In this document: positions 1-9,757 of the stretch, piece by piece
Layout: each line of letters begins with the position of its first letter
Numbering within the stretch: position 1 is the stretch's first letter
Source of the DNA: Utricularia gibba
Lineage: Eukaryota > Streptophyta > Magnoliopsida > Lamiales > Lentibulariaceae
DNA length: 64,000 nucleotides
Direction: 5' to 3'
Assembly: GCA_002189035.1 (NCBI GenBank)
Contig: CM007991.1
Location: forward strand, 248,001-312,000
Translations under genes and position numbers: made by a program
The notes under the pieces: model-generated
Databases searched by the model: none
What the model saw: the letters and a program-made list of their open reading frames with translations, nothing else
What the model was told of the DNA's origin: nothing

Positions 1-791
1 CCACGGACCGCCCTTCACGTTCACTCCTTACGCCTTGACTCATCAAGAGGTGAATTGCATGATAAAACTGGTGTGTGTGTGTGTGTTTCAAGAGATTGGG
101 CTATGGATGTGGAGTCGAATCCCCTTGTGCTCTATCACATGCTCTGTTCACTTAGAACTGGATAGTTTGGGGGATTTTACTATGATATTATTCAGAATGG
201 ATTTTCATCTCTTCCATTTTATCGGTCCGTTTCGAGGTATTTTCAGTAGGGACCATGTGATAGTCTCTGTTTTCGGGGGGTCTGCAGCAGTACCCTCAAG
301 AGTTTATGGTTCTGTTGTGCCTGAGCTCTCACAAAACATTTCTTATTCTTATATTGTTGATCATTGCTTACTGAAATCGAATATGTTGGCTGAGTAAGTC
401 GGTTTGACCTCCATTGTTGATCAATCATAGCACTACAGAGAGGTTTATGGGTTTATGTGTCCTTGCTGTGGTCATTTTTTCGCTCTTTCCTTTTAACTGC
501 GGACAAGCTTTTAAACATCTTGCCATGATTATTCAGGACATAAGAACAAAGGAGGTAGATGACCTGTTCCCTGTCATTGATCCCAAGTTACAGCAAACGA
601 CCAAGCCCAAGATCTTTTTGAGCCTCCTGTGGAAACAGCTCAATCATCTTGGGTAATAGCAATGGAGCTCAGTTTTAATTTTTCATCTCCAGAATGTATT
701 TTTAAGGCTTTTGGAGTCGAAACCGTCGTCTTTTACAATGTTTGTACACTGAAACACATCAGAAGAGCAACTAATGTGGTTTGGCATCCAG
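1..791. other. Upstream region of the HNH gene, no confident exon
   Basis: A (GT)8 microsatellite lies at 71-86. Bases 1-49 are open in one frame and end in a plausible donor (AG|GTGAATTG), so they could be an exon of a gene entering from the left, but the peptide is too short to assign. The next gene's first recognisable exon starts at 792 with a split codon, so at least one coding exon must lie in this stretch or left of the window. I could not locate it. Confidence 0.4.
71..86 (+). repeat. (GT)8 microsatellite
   Basis: Eight uninterrupted GT units. Confidence 0.9.
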
Positions 792-2921
792 GAACGCTGG
801 ATTCGACCCAGAAGTGATCCGGGTTGATCCTTATGGTAATGTGTTATACTATCATGCCGATGCAGCTTCACCTCTGGCGTGGGAGATTGATCACTGGTAT
901 CCTTGCTCCAGTAAGAACTGATATTCCTTGAGAAAAGAACAATGTAATAATCTATTGTGGTTGTGCATATAAAACTGTTTCGGACTTGCAGGGGGAGGAT
1001 TGACGATCCCGAGCAACCTCCGGATCTTACAATGGCAAGTATGCAAGAGGAAGCACAACAAGCTGGAGTTTCTTCTTCCGTGGTGGGATTTGCAGCTTGG
1101 CATTTCCATCAACCAGTTCTTGTCTATTTTTGCCTCTTCCAATTCAGATTTCAGGTCAGTTGCTGATAAGCAAATGAGGCATTGATTCAGATGCTCGTAT
1201 GCGTTGTTTTATAGACATAACGAATCCGAATTTCAGGCGAAGGGCATATTCATGGCTGTTCTCTGAAGGAGAAAGCCATGAGTTGCATGCTTCACAGACA
1301 GTTGATTGTCATGCATTTCCAAGGCATTTCTTGGAAGAAGAAAGGAAACTAGGACTTGCTCCTGCTGCATTGGTTCTCTGCAGGAAAGATCCTTCTGAAT
1401 CTCCATTAAGATCATTAGATTTTAACAGACGGCCAAGATCAAGCACCCCAATAGTTGGTTAGCCTCATTTTTTCTCAAACTGCTGTTGAAAATCGATCGA
1501 TTTCAGAATATGAACTGTTTCATTGTGGTTGTCCAGCGGTGAAGAAAACAAAGCAGCATGCTCTGAAAGAGAACCATGATCCGGTGATGGCCATGAACCC
1601 GCACCAAGCTATTGCCATGGCTAGAGACTCCTTGAAGCAGAGGGAAGCAGCAGCAAAGATGCAAGCAGAAATACAGAAACTAGATAGTGAGGCGAATGAA
1701 TTGCATCAAAGGAGTGAAGAGGAGAAGGTTTCCATTCAGGAGTTGGAAATCATTTTGATGAAGAAACAACGGCGAGCTGAGAAATGCCGCCGTCTTGCGG
1801 AATCACAGTCATCTTACAGGGTAATGCTGGAGAAGATGATCAGAGACGCCATGCACCAGTAAGCTAACCATTTAAATGCTCTGTTCATTTTCTCACTTTC
1901 CTAGTATGTAAACTCAAGACCTTGACACAAATCATGCACTGTTCAGGAATGTCATCTTTAAAGAGCAAATGAGGCTGAATCAAGCAGCAGCAAGTGCACT
2001 TTTAGCCAGACTTGAAGCACAGAAAGCCCTCTGTGACTCTGCTGAAAGGGATCTTCTTCAGAGAAGTAAATATCGTGAGGAACTGGAGAAACAGTTCGCT
2101 CCAGAAACTCCTGAGCACTGCAGGAAAAGATCAAGAACTAACGACACCGTGAACGAAGATCATGCTAGCTGTGTCCCAGAAAATCAGACTCTAGAGCACC
2201 TCTCACCGGAGATCAAATCTACTCCCCGGAAAGAGCTGAGGAAATTTCTGGAGGAAGAGAAGAGAGCTTCAGCAGGAAGTTTGCAGCAAAACGAAGAAGA
2301 GCTGAACTTATCAGAAGACAGAGGGGATGACAAGCTTGAGGTCGAAGATGGAGGCGAAGTATACAGCGTTCATCTCCCGATTGACCAAAAAACAGAACAG
2401 GAGGAAGATGAAAAGATTAGAAGGGAACGTGGGAAGGTGAACTTAGAGAAATGGCTCTTGTTTTTAATGGAGATGACACATGAAGAAAGACGACAAATGA
2501 TGAGAAGGAAACATCTAAAAGTGAGGATTTAATCAAGAAGCTGGCTCTCATATACCCGCATCGAGAAATCAAAGTTTCCAAAGCAGAGCAGCAGCCATGG
2601 ATGCAAGCAACAGAGACCATTAAAGAGCAGGGAGTAATTTCAATCGGCACAGGTGTGAGAAGAATGAGCAGTCCTGATGACAGATTGAGAAGGAAGAAGA
2701 ACAGTAAAGAAAGAGAGCTTCAAAGGTGTGAGAGTGCCAGAGGATTCCGGCGAATTCCATCTTCGCCGTCTCTGATCCTAGAAGGGGTGAAAAAGAGAGT
2801 GGAATGCTTAGGAAAGAAACCTCCTGTGCTTGATGATATTGATGGAGACCCCACGGAACTACCGAGAAACGGGTTCATCAGATCATCCTTCAAAGCAATG
2901 AAGAAGGTGATAATGCATTAG
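792..2921 (+). CDS. HNH-endonuclease-core plant protein with coiled coil (5' exon missing)
   Basis: Exons are 792-910, 992-1154, 1237-1457, 1507-1858 and 1947-2921, with GT-AG junctions in consistent phase. The first recognised exons read GFDPEVIRVDPYGNVLYYHA, then EIDHWYPCSRGGLT, a conserved N-L and a Cys followed by N-K, which is the layout of an HNH nuclease core. A long charged coiled coil follows (AMARDSLKQREAAAKM onward), and the Ser/Arg-rich tail RRIPSSPSLIL is conserved in plant homologues. I match it to the plant family usually labelled HNH endonuclease; no biochemical role is established to my knowledge. About 610 residues are encoded from 792 on. The frame breaks once near 2484-2488; one extra A in the AAA run of GAAGAAAGACG restores IIKKL-like homology. 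The first coding exon was not found. Confidence 0.8.
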
Positions 2922-3024
2922 AACCAGATGCAACAAAGTCAAAGGCACATATTTGAATGAATTTACCGTTGTCCTTTCGATTCAAATGCAAGCTACAATC
3001 ATACAAAAGACAAGAGTGGACGTG

Positions 3025-4413
3025 TCAGGGGATCTGAATCGGAGATGCAACTTGCAATGATTGAATGACGTCAAAATCCAGCAAGTCCAGCGGCGGCAGG
3101 GAGAAATTGCTGTAAGTAGAGCTCCCTCTTCTGATCTCCTGCATCGTCAGCAACGCCGCCACCGTGTTCCGGAAGACTCCGTCGCGTGGAACGTCCAACC
3201 CCATCGCCTTCCGGCGAAAATGCAGCGTTTCTTCCGCTGCACAGGGCGGAAACACCAACTTCATTGCCGTCTCACACTCCTTCACCAGCTTCGAAATTAT
3301 GTCTATCGTGAAGAAGGGCTGGCTCACCACTTTCTTTATAAACGGCCGCCGTAGAACTCCGCCTGTTCTCTTATCGTACTTCTTCAGTATCTTCGCTACC
3401 CCTGTAAAGTAAAACTCAAGATCACCATTTCAGATTTCGCAGTTTCCTCTGGAAATTTACTACCAGTGTAATTGATGATGCTGTAGTTGATCAAGAGAAC
3501 CATTTCTCCATGAAAATTGACAATTTCTTTTCTGACTTCCGCCATCTCTTCTCTAAATCCACATTCCTTCTGCCTCCATTTGTTCATCGCCACTTGTATC
3601 CTCTGCTGAAGCTCCTACAAAAGAAACCAACAATGTGCATTCCTTTACTTTCAGTAACTCTTCTTCAAGAACCCCACTTCTTTAATTCTCAAATCTACAC
3701 TCATCCCCCATCCACAAAGATCGAATCTTTGATCCATTTAGCTCACACCCACTCAACCTTTCCATCAAAAATCAGAATATTCAATGGAATTGTTAGTCAA
3801 CGTGACAGTCAGCAGAGAAACTACGTTCAGTTTCAGTTTGACTTGTGATCTTAAAAAAAAAAAAAGTTTGGTCTGTGGTGGGGAAAGAAGCTTGAAGAAA
3901 ATTGCACCGTGGGACCGAAAGGTTATTTTCGCCCCATCGGCAACAAGGACTTCTTCTACGCTTCTTTCTTTGAAAAGGATCTTCGATCTTGTGAATACAA
4001 ACTTGAAATTTGAATCTTTTTTTCAAGGTTCCCCTGTCAGATAAGAACATTTAAACCAAAATGGTGTTCTAACAAAAAGACGAACTGGAATGCGAATGAT
4101 TTCTTCTTGGAGCTTACGAAACGAGCCGGCAAAAAGAGGGAAGGATTTCATAGAAATAAAGGAAACAAACCCTATGTCTGATCACGAATTCCTCCTCTTG
4201 CTCCATGAAAAAAGCGTTGAATTTGTCGATCTCCCTGTTCAACAAATGCACAAACCTCTTCTCTGCTGCGGCGCCGTCCGCCGTCGCCGTAGAGGCGGCG
4301 GCAACAGAAATCACTTTCACTAGCCTTTTCAGATCTTTGTAAGATAAGAACTTGTCCCTCCACTCGGGAAGGCTTTGCTGGGCTTGGTGCTTCAATCTCT
4401 TGCCGAATTTCAT
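3025..4413 (-). CDS. SPX-domain protein, SPX3-like phosphate-status sensor
   Basis: Exons on the minus strand are 4171-4413, 3464-3614 and 3025-3401, giving 771 nt and 256 residues with no frame problem. I chose the start at [20 protein letters not shown], the canonical SPX N-terminus, over an in-frame ATG eight codons upstream. The protein is almost entirely SPX: helical N-terminus, [20 protein letters not shown], then [20 protein letters not shown] and [13 protein letters not shown], whose Lys-rich face binds inositol pyrophosphates in this family. The ending ([19 protein letters not shown]) matches the stand-alone plant SPX1-4 group, closest to SPX3 from memory. These proteins hold PHR transcription factors inactive when phosphate is plentiful. 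Two P1BS elements lie upstream, as expected for a PHR target in a feedback loop. Subtype is inferred; family is secure. Confidence 0.93.
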
Positions 4414-4518
4414 GGCCGGCGAGAGATCTTTAGACACAAGGAGTCCAGTCCGATCAAAGGCGTGAGTGAGGAAACTGAAGTTGCATTTGTGTTGGTAAGA
4501 AAAGGGAATATTTGGAAG

Positions 4519-4526
4519 GGATATGC
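4519..4526. promoter_or_regulatory. P1BS element (GNATATNC) upstream of the SPX gene
   Basis: The sequence is GGATATGC, matching the imperfect palindrome bound by PHR1-type MYB-CC factors. It lies 106 bp upstream of the SPX start codon, probably in the 5' UTR or core promoter. Confidence 0.6.
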
Positions 4527-4631
4527 TTCAGAGAAAGCTCTGGCGTGATGAAACCACGAAACGCCTGTGTCACAGACAAGCAAAAAAAGGCATATAATAT
4601 ATATACATGAAGACGGCATCGGAATCTAACA

Positions 4632-4639
4632 GCATATTC
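4632..4639. promoter_or_regulatory. Second P1BS element upstream of the SPX gene
   Basis: The sequence is GCATATTC, again matching GNATATNC, 219 bp upstream of the SPX start and just beyond the AT-rich TATA-like stretch at about 4593-4610. Two copies in 121 bp fit known phosphate-starvation-induced SPX promoters. It also lies about 230 bp upstream of the divergent F-box gene. Confidence 0.65.
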
Positions 4640-4807
4640 GTCTTCCTTGTTGTCAAGAATTCACACCACACCTCGTACGATGATCTTTATTTTTTTTAAT
4701 TTTGAAATAATTTTTACACCTAGTCCCGCCTTAAAGTTTTTGGAAACTATTCCATCCTACGATCAAATCTTTTCCGAATAATATCTAACTTATCTTCGCT
4801 TCTGCTC

Positions 4808-4814
4808 TATATAA
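4808..4814 (+). promoter_or_regulatory. TATA box of F-box gene 1
   Basis: TATATAA lies 55 bp before the F-box ATG and is conserved as TATATATAAGG at the same distance in the inverted paralogue. Confidence 0.55.
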
Positions 4815-4868
4815 GGCTCTGAGAGGAAAACAGAGAAGAGTCGTGCACCTGGGGCCGGAAGGGAAGCG

Positions 4869-5915
4869 ATGAACAGGCTGCCCTATTTGCCGGAAGAAGT
4901 CATCTACGACGATATCCTGACGAGGCTCCCCGCAAAATCCCTCATTCGATTCCGGTGCGTTTCCAAGGCATGGAGATCCTTCATCGACAGCGATTACTTC
5001 ATCCAGGCTCATCTTAAGGCTTCCAGAAGTAAGAGCCCTCCGAAGGTAGTGGCTGCAGAGTGCATAGGCCAACCAATTCAAATCCATGATGTGCGTTCCT
5101 TACTGTCACCATCATTTTGGCTCTTCTGGAATGATGTAAAAGACCTCGGAATCCTGCCTGTAGATCCGGCGAAATTTCTTCTCGTGGACTGTTGCAACGG
5201 CGTCCTTTGCCTGGTACATGAGTATCGTGAATTTTGCCTGTGGAACCCATCCAATCGACATTTCAAGAAACTGCCTAAAAGGTTACCCCGGAAACGGCGG
5301 ATGAAACCATGGCTTTGTGGGTTTGGGTTCGACGCGTCCAACGCGGACTACAAGGTCGTCCTCGTCTTCCGAAACCTGGAGGGTTGTATGAAAGCTCAAG
5401 TTTACAGCTTAGAGCGCGATTCTTGGAAGTATGTCGAGATCCCTGATTGGCTTTCGGAAGACGGGAGTGGAATCCCCTGCTCAGTCTTCTCCGGGGGGAA
5501 GTTTTACTGGTGTCAGAGATCATTAGTCGCCTCATTCGATATATCTGAAGAGACATTCCAGAGTATTCAGCTCCCATTAAATCTTCACGGCGCAGGATAC
5601 TGGTTGTCGAGCAGCCTTGGGGGTGACTGCGTTTATGCCCTATCTGGCGAGAAGCAGACGTTTCAGGTGTGGGTTTTGAAGGAGGATGGACGTTGGGAAG
5701 GATTGGCGACGGTTGAATTCTCAGAGGCGCCTGTATTCTGTGTCTGCGGCGGCGCCCATCCGTTGATCGGAGAAGACTATGAGAATGAATTGGTCTTCTT
5801 GGATTGGCGCATCGGCGAATGTGATTCAAAAGACAAGCCCACACTCAGCGTCAACTCGATCAACTGCTTATACAAGGCGGTCATCTTCCATGAATCCCTC
5901 GTCAGAATAGCCTGA
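4869..5915 (+). CDS. F-box protein with F-box-associated (FBA-type) domain, copy 1
   Basis: This is a single-exon gene of 348 residues. The N-terminal F-box is clear (LPEEVIYDDILTRLPAKSL, then FRCVSKAWRSFIDS), the segment that docks on the SKP1-like subunit of an SCF ubiquitin ligase. The rest has the FBA pattern of plant F-box proteins: LLVDCCNGVLCL, LWNPSNRHFKKLP, a GFGFDASNADYKVV strand, VYSLERDSWK, and a Cys/Trp-rich C-terminus. That region would hold the substrate site, but the substrate is unknown. A copy in opposite orientation lies at 8373-9417. This copy is intact; its promoter and TATA box are shared by descent with the other copy. Family assignment is secure, specific function is not. 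Confidence 0.92.
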   Translation: MNRLPYLPEEVIYDDILTRLPAKSLIRFRCVSKAWRSFIDSDYFIQAHLKASRSKSPPKVVAAECIGQPIQIHDVRSLLSPSFWLFWNDVKDLGILPVDPAKFLLVDCCNGVLCLVHEYREFCLWNPSNRHFKKLPKRLPRKRRMKPWLCGFGFDASNADYKVVLVFRNLEGCMKAQVYSLERDSWKYVEIPDWLSEDGSGIPCSVFSGGKFYWCQRSLVASFDISEETFQSIQLPLNLHGAGYWLSSSLGGDCVYALSGEKQTFQVWVLKEDGRWEGLATVEFSEAPVFCVCGGAHPLIGEDYENELVFLDWRIGECDSKDKPTLSVNSINCLYKAVIFHESLVRIA

Positions 5916-6236
5916 TCAGGCCCTCGACAGCTTTGCATTTTTAAATATTATTTTATTCAATATTATCTGCACCTCTATATAAAAGTGTTTTTTATTATTG
6001 ATATAAAATGCCGAGGTTTTTTCGTTTAAAAATAATAATAATAATAAAAGCATAAATCGAAACATTTAAAGCTGCGTGCTCTTTTCCAAAGCGGAGGCGA
6101 AAGGGGTGTTCCTCTGGAATTCGGATACTCGGACCCCTTTCGCACCGCTATTTTCTTGAATCGCCGCCGGACTTCCCGCATTCGGTTGTCTCTGCGGTCA
6201 CCGAGAAACTCGTTTATCGCCGATCGGGATTTGAAA
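5916..6236. other. Intergenic and 5' UTR of the VAP27 gene
   Basis: The first half is AT-rich and belongs to the F-box duplication arm. The second half (about 6070-6236) is GC-richer and probably holds the VAP27 promoter and 5' UTR. No open gene is seen. Confidence 0.5.
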
Positions 6237-8067
6237 ATGAGTACTGGAGAGCTCCTCCAAATCCAACCGCTTGAGCTTCAATTTCCTTGTATTTTCTTTT
6301 TCTTCCTGAGATTTACTGAATATTATTTTTCGTTTCTTTATTGCTTCGTAGTTGTTCGATATTTTGATTTAATTCGGTTTGTACACACCGATTATATGTA
6401 TTATATTCCGCGGTTTTATAATTCTTGGATTTGTTTTGTATCATAAAAGTTGAATTGAAGAAGCAGATCTCCTGTTCTTTGCAATTGAATAACAAATCCG
6501 ATGCTTATGTTGCGTTCAAGGTACGATTATGTAGAAGCTCCTAAATTGAATTTTTTTGTGCATCTCTTTGCCGATATACACATGCAATATTTTTGGTAAA
6601 AATTGTGTTTTCTAATGATTTAATGCGGCATTCCAGGTGAAAACTACCAACCCTAAGAAGTACTGTGTGAGACCAAATACTGGAGTTGTAATTCCTCACT
6701 CTACGTGTGAAGTCGTTGGTAATGGAATTTTGATTTTTACTCTCTGCTTTATCCCCCTCTTGTAAAGCAAGAGAATGATGATTGGGAAAAGAGAATCAAG
6801 TATTGAATTGTGTTTCAAGTGTCCCTTCTTGGAAAGTTACACTTTGCTAATCCGTTAGTTTACTCATTATTCAGTTACAATGCAAGCTCAGAAGGAGTCT
6901 CCTCCAGACATGCAATGCAAGGATAAGTTTCTCCTCCAGAGTGTAGTAGCGAGCCCTGGATTAACGGGAAAGGATGTTACTGCAGAAATGGTATGTGATT
7001 TCCTCCAGACTAGTTTATTCACGGTGTACGTGCTGACATCATGGGCAAGTCACTAATACTGCAGTTTATTGTATGCTAGTTCAACAAAGAGTCGGGAAAT
7101 CATGTTGATGAGTGCAAGCTGAGAGTTGTTTATGTTCCACCTGCAACCCTGCCTTCTCCAGTCCATGAGAGATTGGGGGAAGGTTACTCACCTCATGCAT
7201 CTGTATCGGACAACGGGACTGTCAATCAGGAATCTGATTCTAATGTGGTGAGCACAGGCAGTCAGCATTTGATTGCATAAATTCTGATCTCGTACAATTT
7301 GTTTTGCTCCCTTTACTGAACCTATTATGCCTTTACTAACTACAGCTGCCCAAAAGATTCGTTGAACGGAATGAAAGCACGCCTGAGGTCAACCCGCTTT
7401 TTCACCCTTGTGATAAATGTGGACTGAGTATTTTCGATGCTTATTTTTCCTATATAACCATTCCATCTATTGCAAGTGTTCCACTGTCAGATAATTCGCA
7501 CTCGAATATCAAGCAATAACCTGCAAAATTTGCTTCATATAAACAGCTATAGAATTCGACTTGCTTGTTGCACTGTATTGGGATGCTCTTCCTGTACTGG
7601 GCATACTTAATTCTCCTTTTACTGAATGCATGTGTGAGATAGTCTAATAAGCAATCCAACATTTTAGCTATACTCGTTTGATGAAACCTTAATGCATGAC
7701 GAGATACTCCAAATTTAGGTGTGATGAAAATTTGGATCCCCTCTCTACATTCTTTTGATGAACCAGGAAGGTGTTATTTTGGCACTAATTTGTCTTCAAA
7801 TTTACAGGTTCAAGCATTGGTAGCCAGGCTAACCGAGGAGAAACTGTCTGCTATTCGTCTCACCAACAAGCTTGAAAAGGAACTGGTCAGTGCTTCACAT
7901 CTCATCACCCAAATCCCCCTTCCCCCCATACTTAAATGTCATTCTTCTCCATTCAGGAGATTTTACGACGCCAACCCGGTCGAAGCACAGGTGCACCACC
8001 ATTGGTGCTTCTTATTGTTGCCGCGCTGATAGGTGTCCTCGTAGGCTACCTCCTAAAGAGAGGGTGA
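6237..8067 (+). CDS. VAP27: VAP27-type vesicle-associated membrane protein (ER-plasma membrane contact sites)
   Basis: Eight exons: 6237-6288, 6450-6520, 6637-6718, 6875-6990, 7080-7247, 7346-7387, 7808-7885 and 7957-8067, together 720 nt and 239 residues. The start MSTGELLQIQPLELQFP leads into a major sperm protein domain (about residues 6-126) with VAFKVKTTNPKKYCVRPNTG and VTMQAQKESPPDMQCKDKFL, the core that binds FFAT motifs. A linker, a short coiled coil (VQALVARLTEEKLSAIRLTN) and a C-terminal membrane anchor (VLLIVAALIGVLVGYLLKRG) follow, so it should be an ER tail-anchored protein. In plants these proteins tether ER to plasma membrane and join endocytosis and lipid-transfer complexes. 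It closely resembles Arabidopsis VAP27-1/PVA12. The gene sits between the arms of the F-box inverted duplication and reads without any frame break. Confidence 0.95.
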
Positions 8068-8204
8068 GTTGATACCTTTTGATTGAACTCTCAAGATGCT
8101 TATTTCCACTGTTAGTAAACACCTTGTTTCTTGCGCCATCACTGTCGTGATCGACCTCCTCGGTTTTCCTTGCTCTTTACAAACACTCTTCTGAATCTTT
8201 TCCC

Positions 8205-8237
8205 ATGTCGAGGTTTTTTGTAATAAAACCTCGACAT
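8205..8237. repeat. Perfect 13-bp hairpin with 7-nt loop
   Basis: Arms 8205-8217 (ATGTCGAGGTTTT) and 8225-8237 are exact reverse complements around a 7-nt loop. It lies 138 bp after the VAP27 stop codon, at the inner end of the F-box duplication arm. A single copy of a near-identical element (ATGCCGAGGTTTT) marks the inner end of the left arm near 6008. Confidence 0.7.
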
Positions 8238-8372
8238 TTTACGTCAATACTACATATTTATATAAGGGTACGAATAGTTGGATTGGCGCATTCATAAATA
8301 CTAAAAATATATCAATTCCAATAAATTTATTAAAAATAATATTAAAAAAATGCACAGCTGTCAAGGGCCTGA

Positions 8373-9417
8373 TCAGGCTATCCTGACGATGGATTCATCG
8401 AAGATGAACAGCTTGAGTAAGCAGTTGAACCTGTAGATCCTGACTATGGACTTGTCTTTGGGATCATATACGCCAATGCGAGAATCCAAGAAGAACAAAG
8501 CATTCTCATTGTCTTCTCCGATCAACGGGTGGACGCCGGCGAAGATACACGATATAGACGGCTCCGTGAATTCAACCGCCGCCAAACCTTCCCAACGTCC
8601 GTCCTCCTTCAAAACCCACACCTGAAACGACTGCTGCTCGCAAGATAGAACGTAAACGCGTTCACCCGTAAGGCTGGTCAACAACCAGTATGCCCCCCCG
8701 TCAGGAAGATTTCCTGGAAACTGAATACTCTGGAATGTCTCTTCAGATGTATCGAATGAGGCGATGAATGAACTCAGACGCCAGTAAAGCTTCCCTCTAG
8801 AGAAGACTGAGCGGGGGATTCCACACCCGTATTCCCAAAGCCGATCAGGGATCTTGATATACTTCCAAGAATCGCGCTTTAAGCTGTAAACTTGAGCTTT
8901 CAGACAACCCTCCAGGTCTCGGAGGACGAGGACGACCTTGTAGTCCGCGTTGGACGCATCGTACCCAAACCCGCAAAGCCATGGTTTCATCCACCGTTTC
9001 CTGGTTATCCTTTTAGGCAGTTTCTTGAAATGTCGAGTGGTTGGGTTCCACAGGCAAAATTCACGATACCCATATCCGAAGCAAAGGACGCCTTTGCAAC
9101 AGTCCACGAGAAGAAACTTCCCCGGATCCACCGGCGGGAACCCGAGGTCTTGTGTAAGCAAGGGAGAGCCGAAACGATGATAACAGTATGGAACCCAGAT
9201 ACCAGATTTTCATTGGAAAGCGTATCCACCCTGAAACCACTACCTTCTGAGGTCTCTTCCTTCTGGAAACCTTGAGATGAGACTGGGCGAAGTAATCGCT
9301 GTCGATGATGCATCTCCATGCCTTGGAAACGCACCTGAATCGAAGGAGGGATTTTGCGGGGAGCCTCGTCAGGATATCCTCGATGACATCTTCTGGCAAA
9401 GAGGGGATCATCTCCAT
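8373..9417 (-). pseudogene. F-box protein, copy 2, with a 2-base frame break
   Basis: The N-terminal part (from MEMIPSLPEDVIEDILTRLP at 9417) carries a full F-box. The C-terminal part (FLLVDCCKGVLCFGYGYREF to the stop at 8373) carries the FBA-type domain in another frame. Aligned to copy 1, two bases are missing between about 9150 and 9175, just before ACCTCGG. Putting back two bases gives 1047 nt, exactly the length of copy 1 (348 residues). Everything else looks functional, including the TATATATAAGG box at 9462-9472, so this may be either a recent pseudogene or a consensus error. Products from the two arms would be close paralogues that might share a substrate. Confidence 0.75.
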
Positions 9418-9461
9418 CGCTTCCCTTCCTGCCCCAGGCCCAGGCGCAAGATCTCTTCAGC

Positions 9462-9472
9462 CTTATATATAG
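9462..9472 (-). promoter_or_regulatory. TATA box of F-box gene 2
   Basis: TATATATAAGG on the minus strand, 45-55 bp upstream of the ATG at 9417, in the same position as in copy 1. Confidence 0.5.
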
Positions 9473-9757
9473 CTGAAGCCAAGATAAATTAGATACTATT
9501 CGGAAAAGATTTGTTCGTTGGATAGAATAGTTTCCAAAAGAACAAATAAAATATCTTCAAGGCAGGACTAGGTGTAGACATCATTTAAAAATAACTATAA
9601 AATAATTTTTTTAAAAAAAGTCAAAATATAGGAGAATTTCTTATAAAATTTTATGAAAGATACAATTTTTACCTGTGCATTTTCATTTATTTATATACCA
9701 TGTAAATAATAAAAATTATTATAAGATAATTACGAAAAACTCCTCTCTCCTACAGGA

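Larger units (their letters stand above)
4690..6025 (+). repeat. Left arm of an inverted duplication (F-box unit)
   Basis: The arm runs from the upstream sequence containing CACCTAGTCCCGCCTT, through a TATATAA promoter and the F-box CDS, to the AT-rich downstream sequence with ATGCCGAGGTTTT. The reverse complement of about 8205-9590 contains the same order of elements with roughly 80-90% identity in the parts compared by eye. Limits are approximate. Confidence 0.8.
8205..9590 (-). repeat. Right arm of the inverted duplication (F-box unit)
   Basis: This is the reverse-oriented partner of about 4690-6025 and includes promoter, CDS and downstream sequence. The 3' context CCTGATCAGGCCCT...GACAGCT is shared directly after both stop codons, and the upstream stretch around CGGAAAAGATTTGTTCG corresponds to the region before copy 1. 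Confidence 0.8.

Noticed and set aside
1-60. PFTFTP...LTHQE recalls the start of a GRF-type QLQ domain.
   Set aside because: The key Gln-Leu-Gln residues are missing and no WRC domain follows, so I did not call a GRF gene.
5275-5844. A 189-codon minus-strand open frame inside F-box gene 1.
   Set aside because: It is the antisense shadow of the intact F-box gene.
8373-9417. An intron bridging the two halves of F-box copy 2.
   Set aside because: Copy 1 is intronless and aligns continuously; only two bases differ, too short for an intron.
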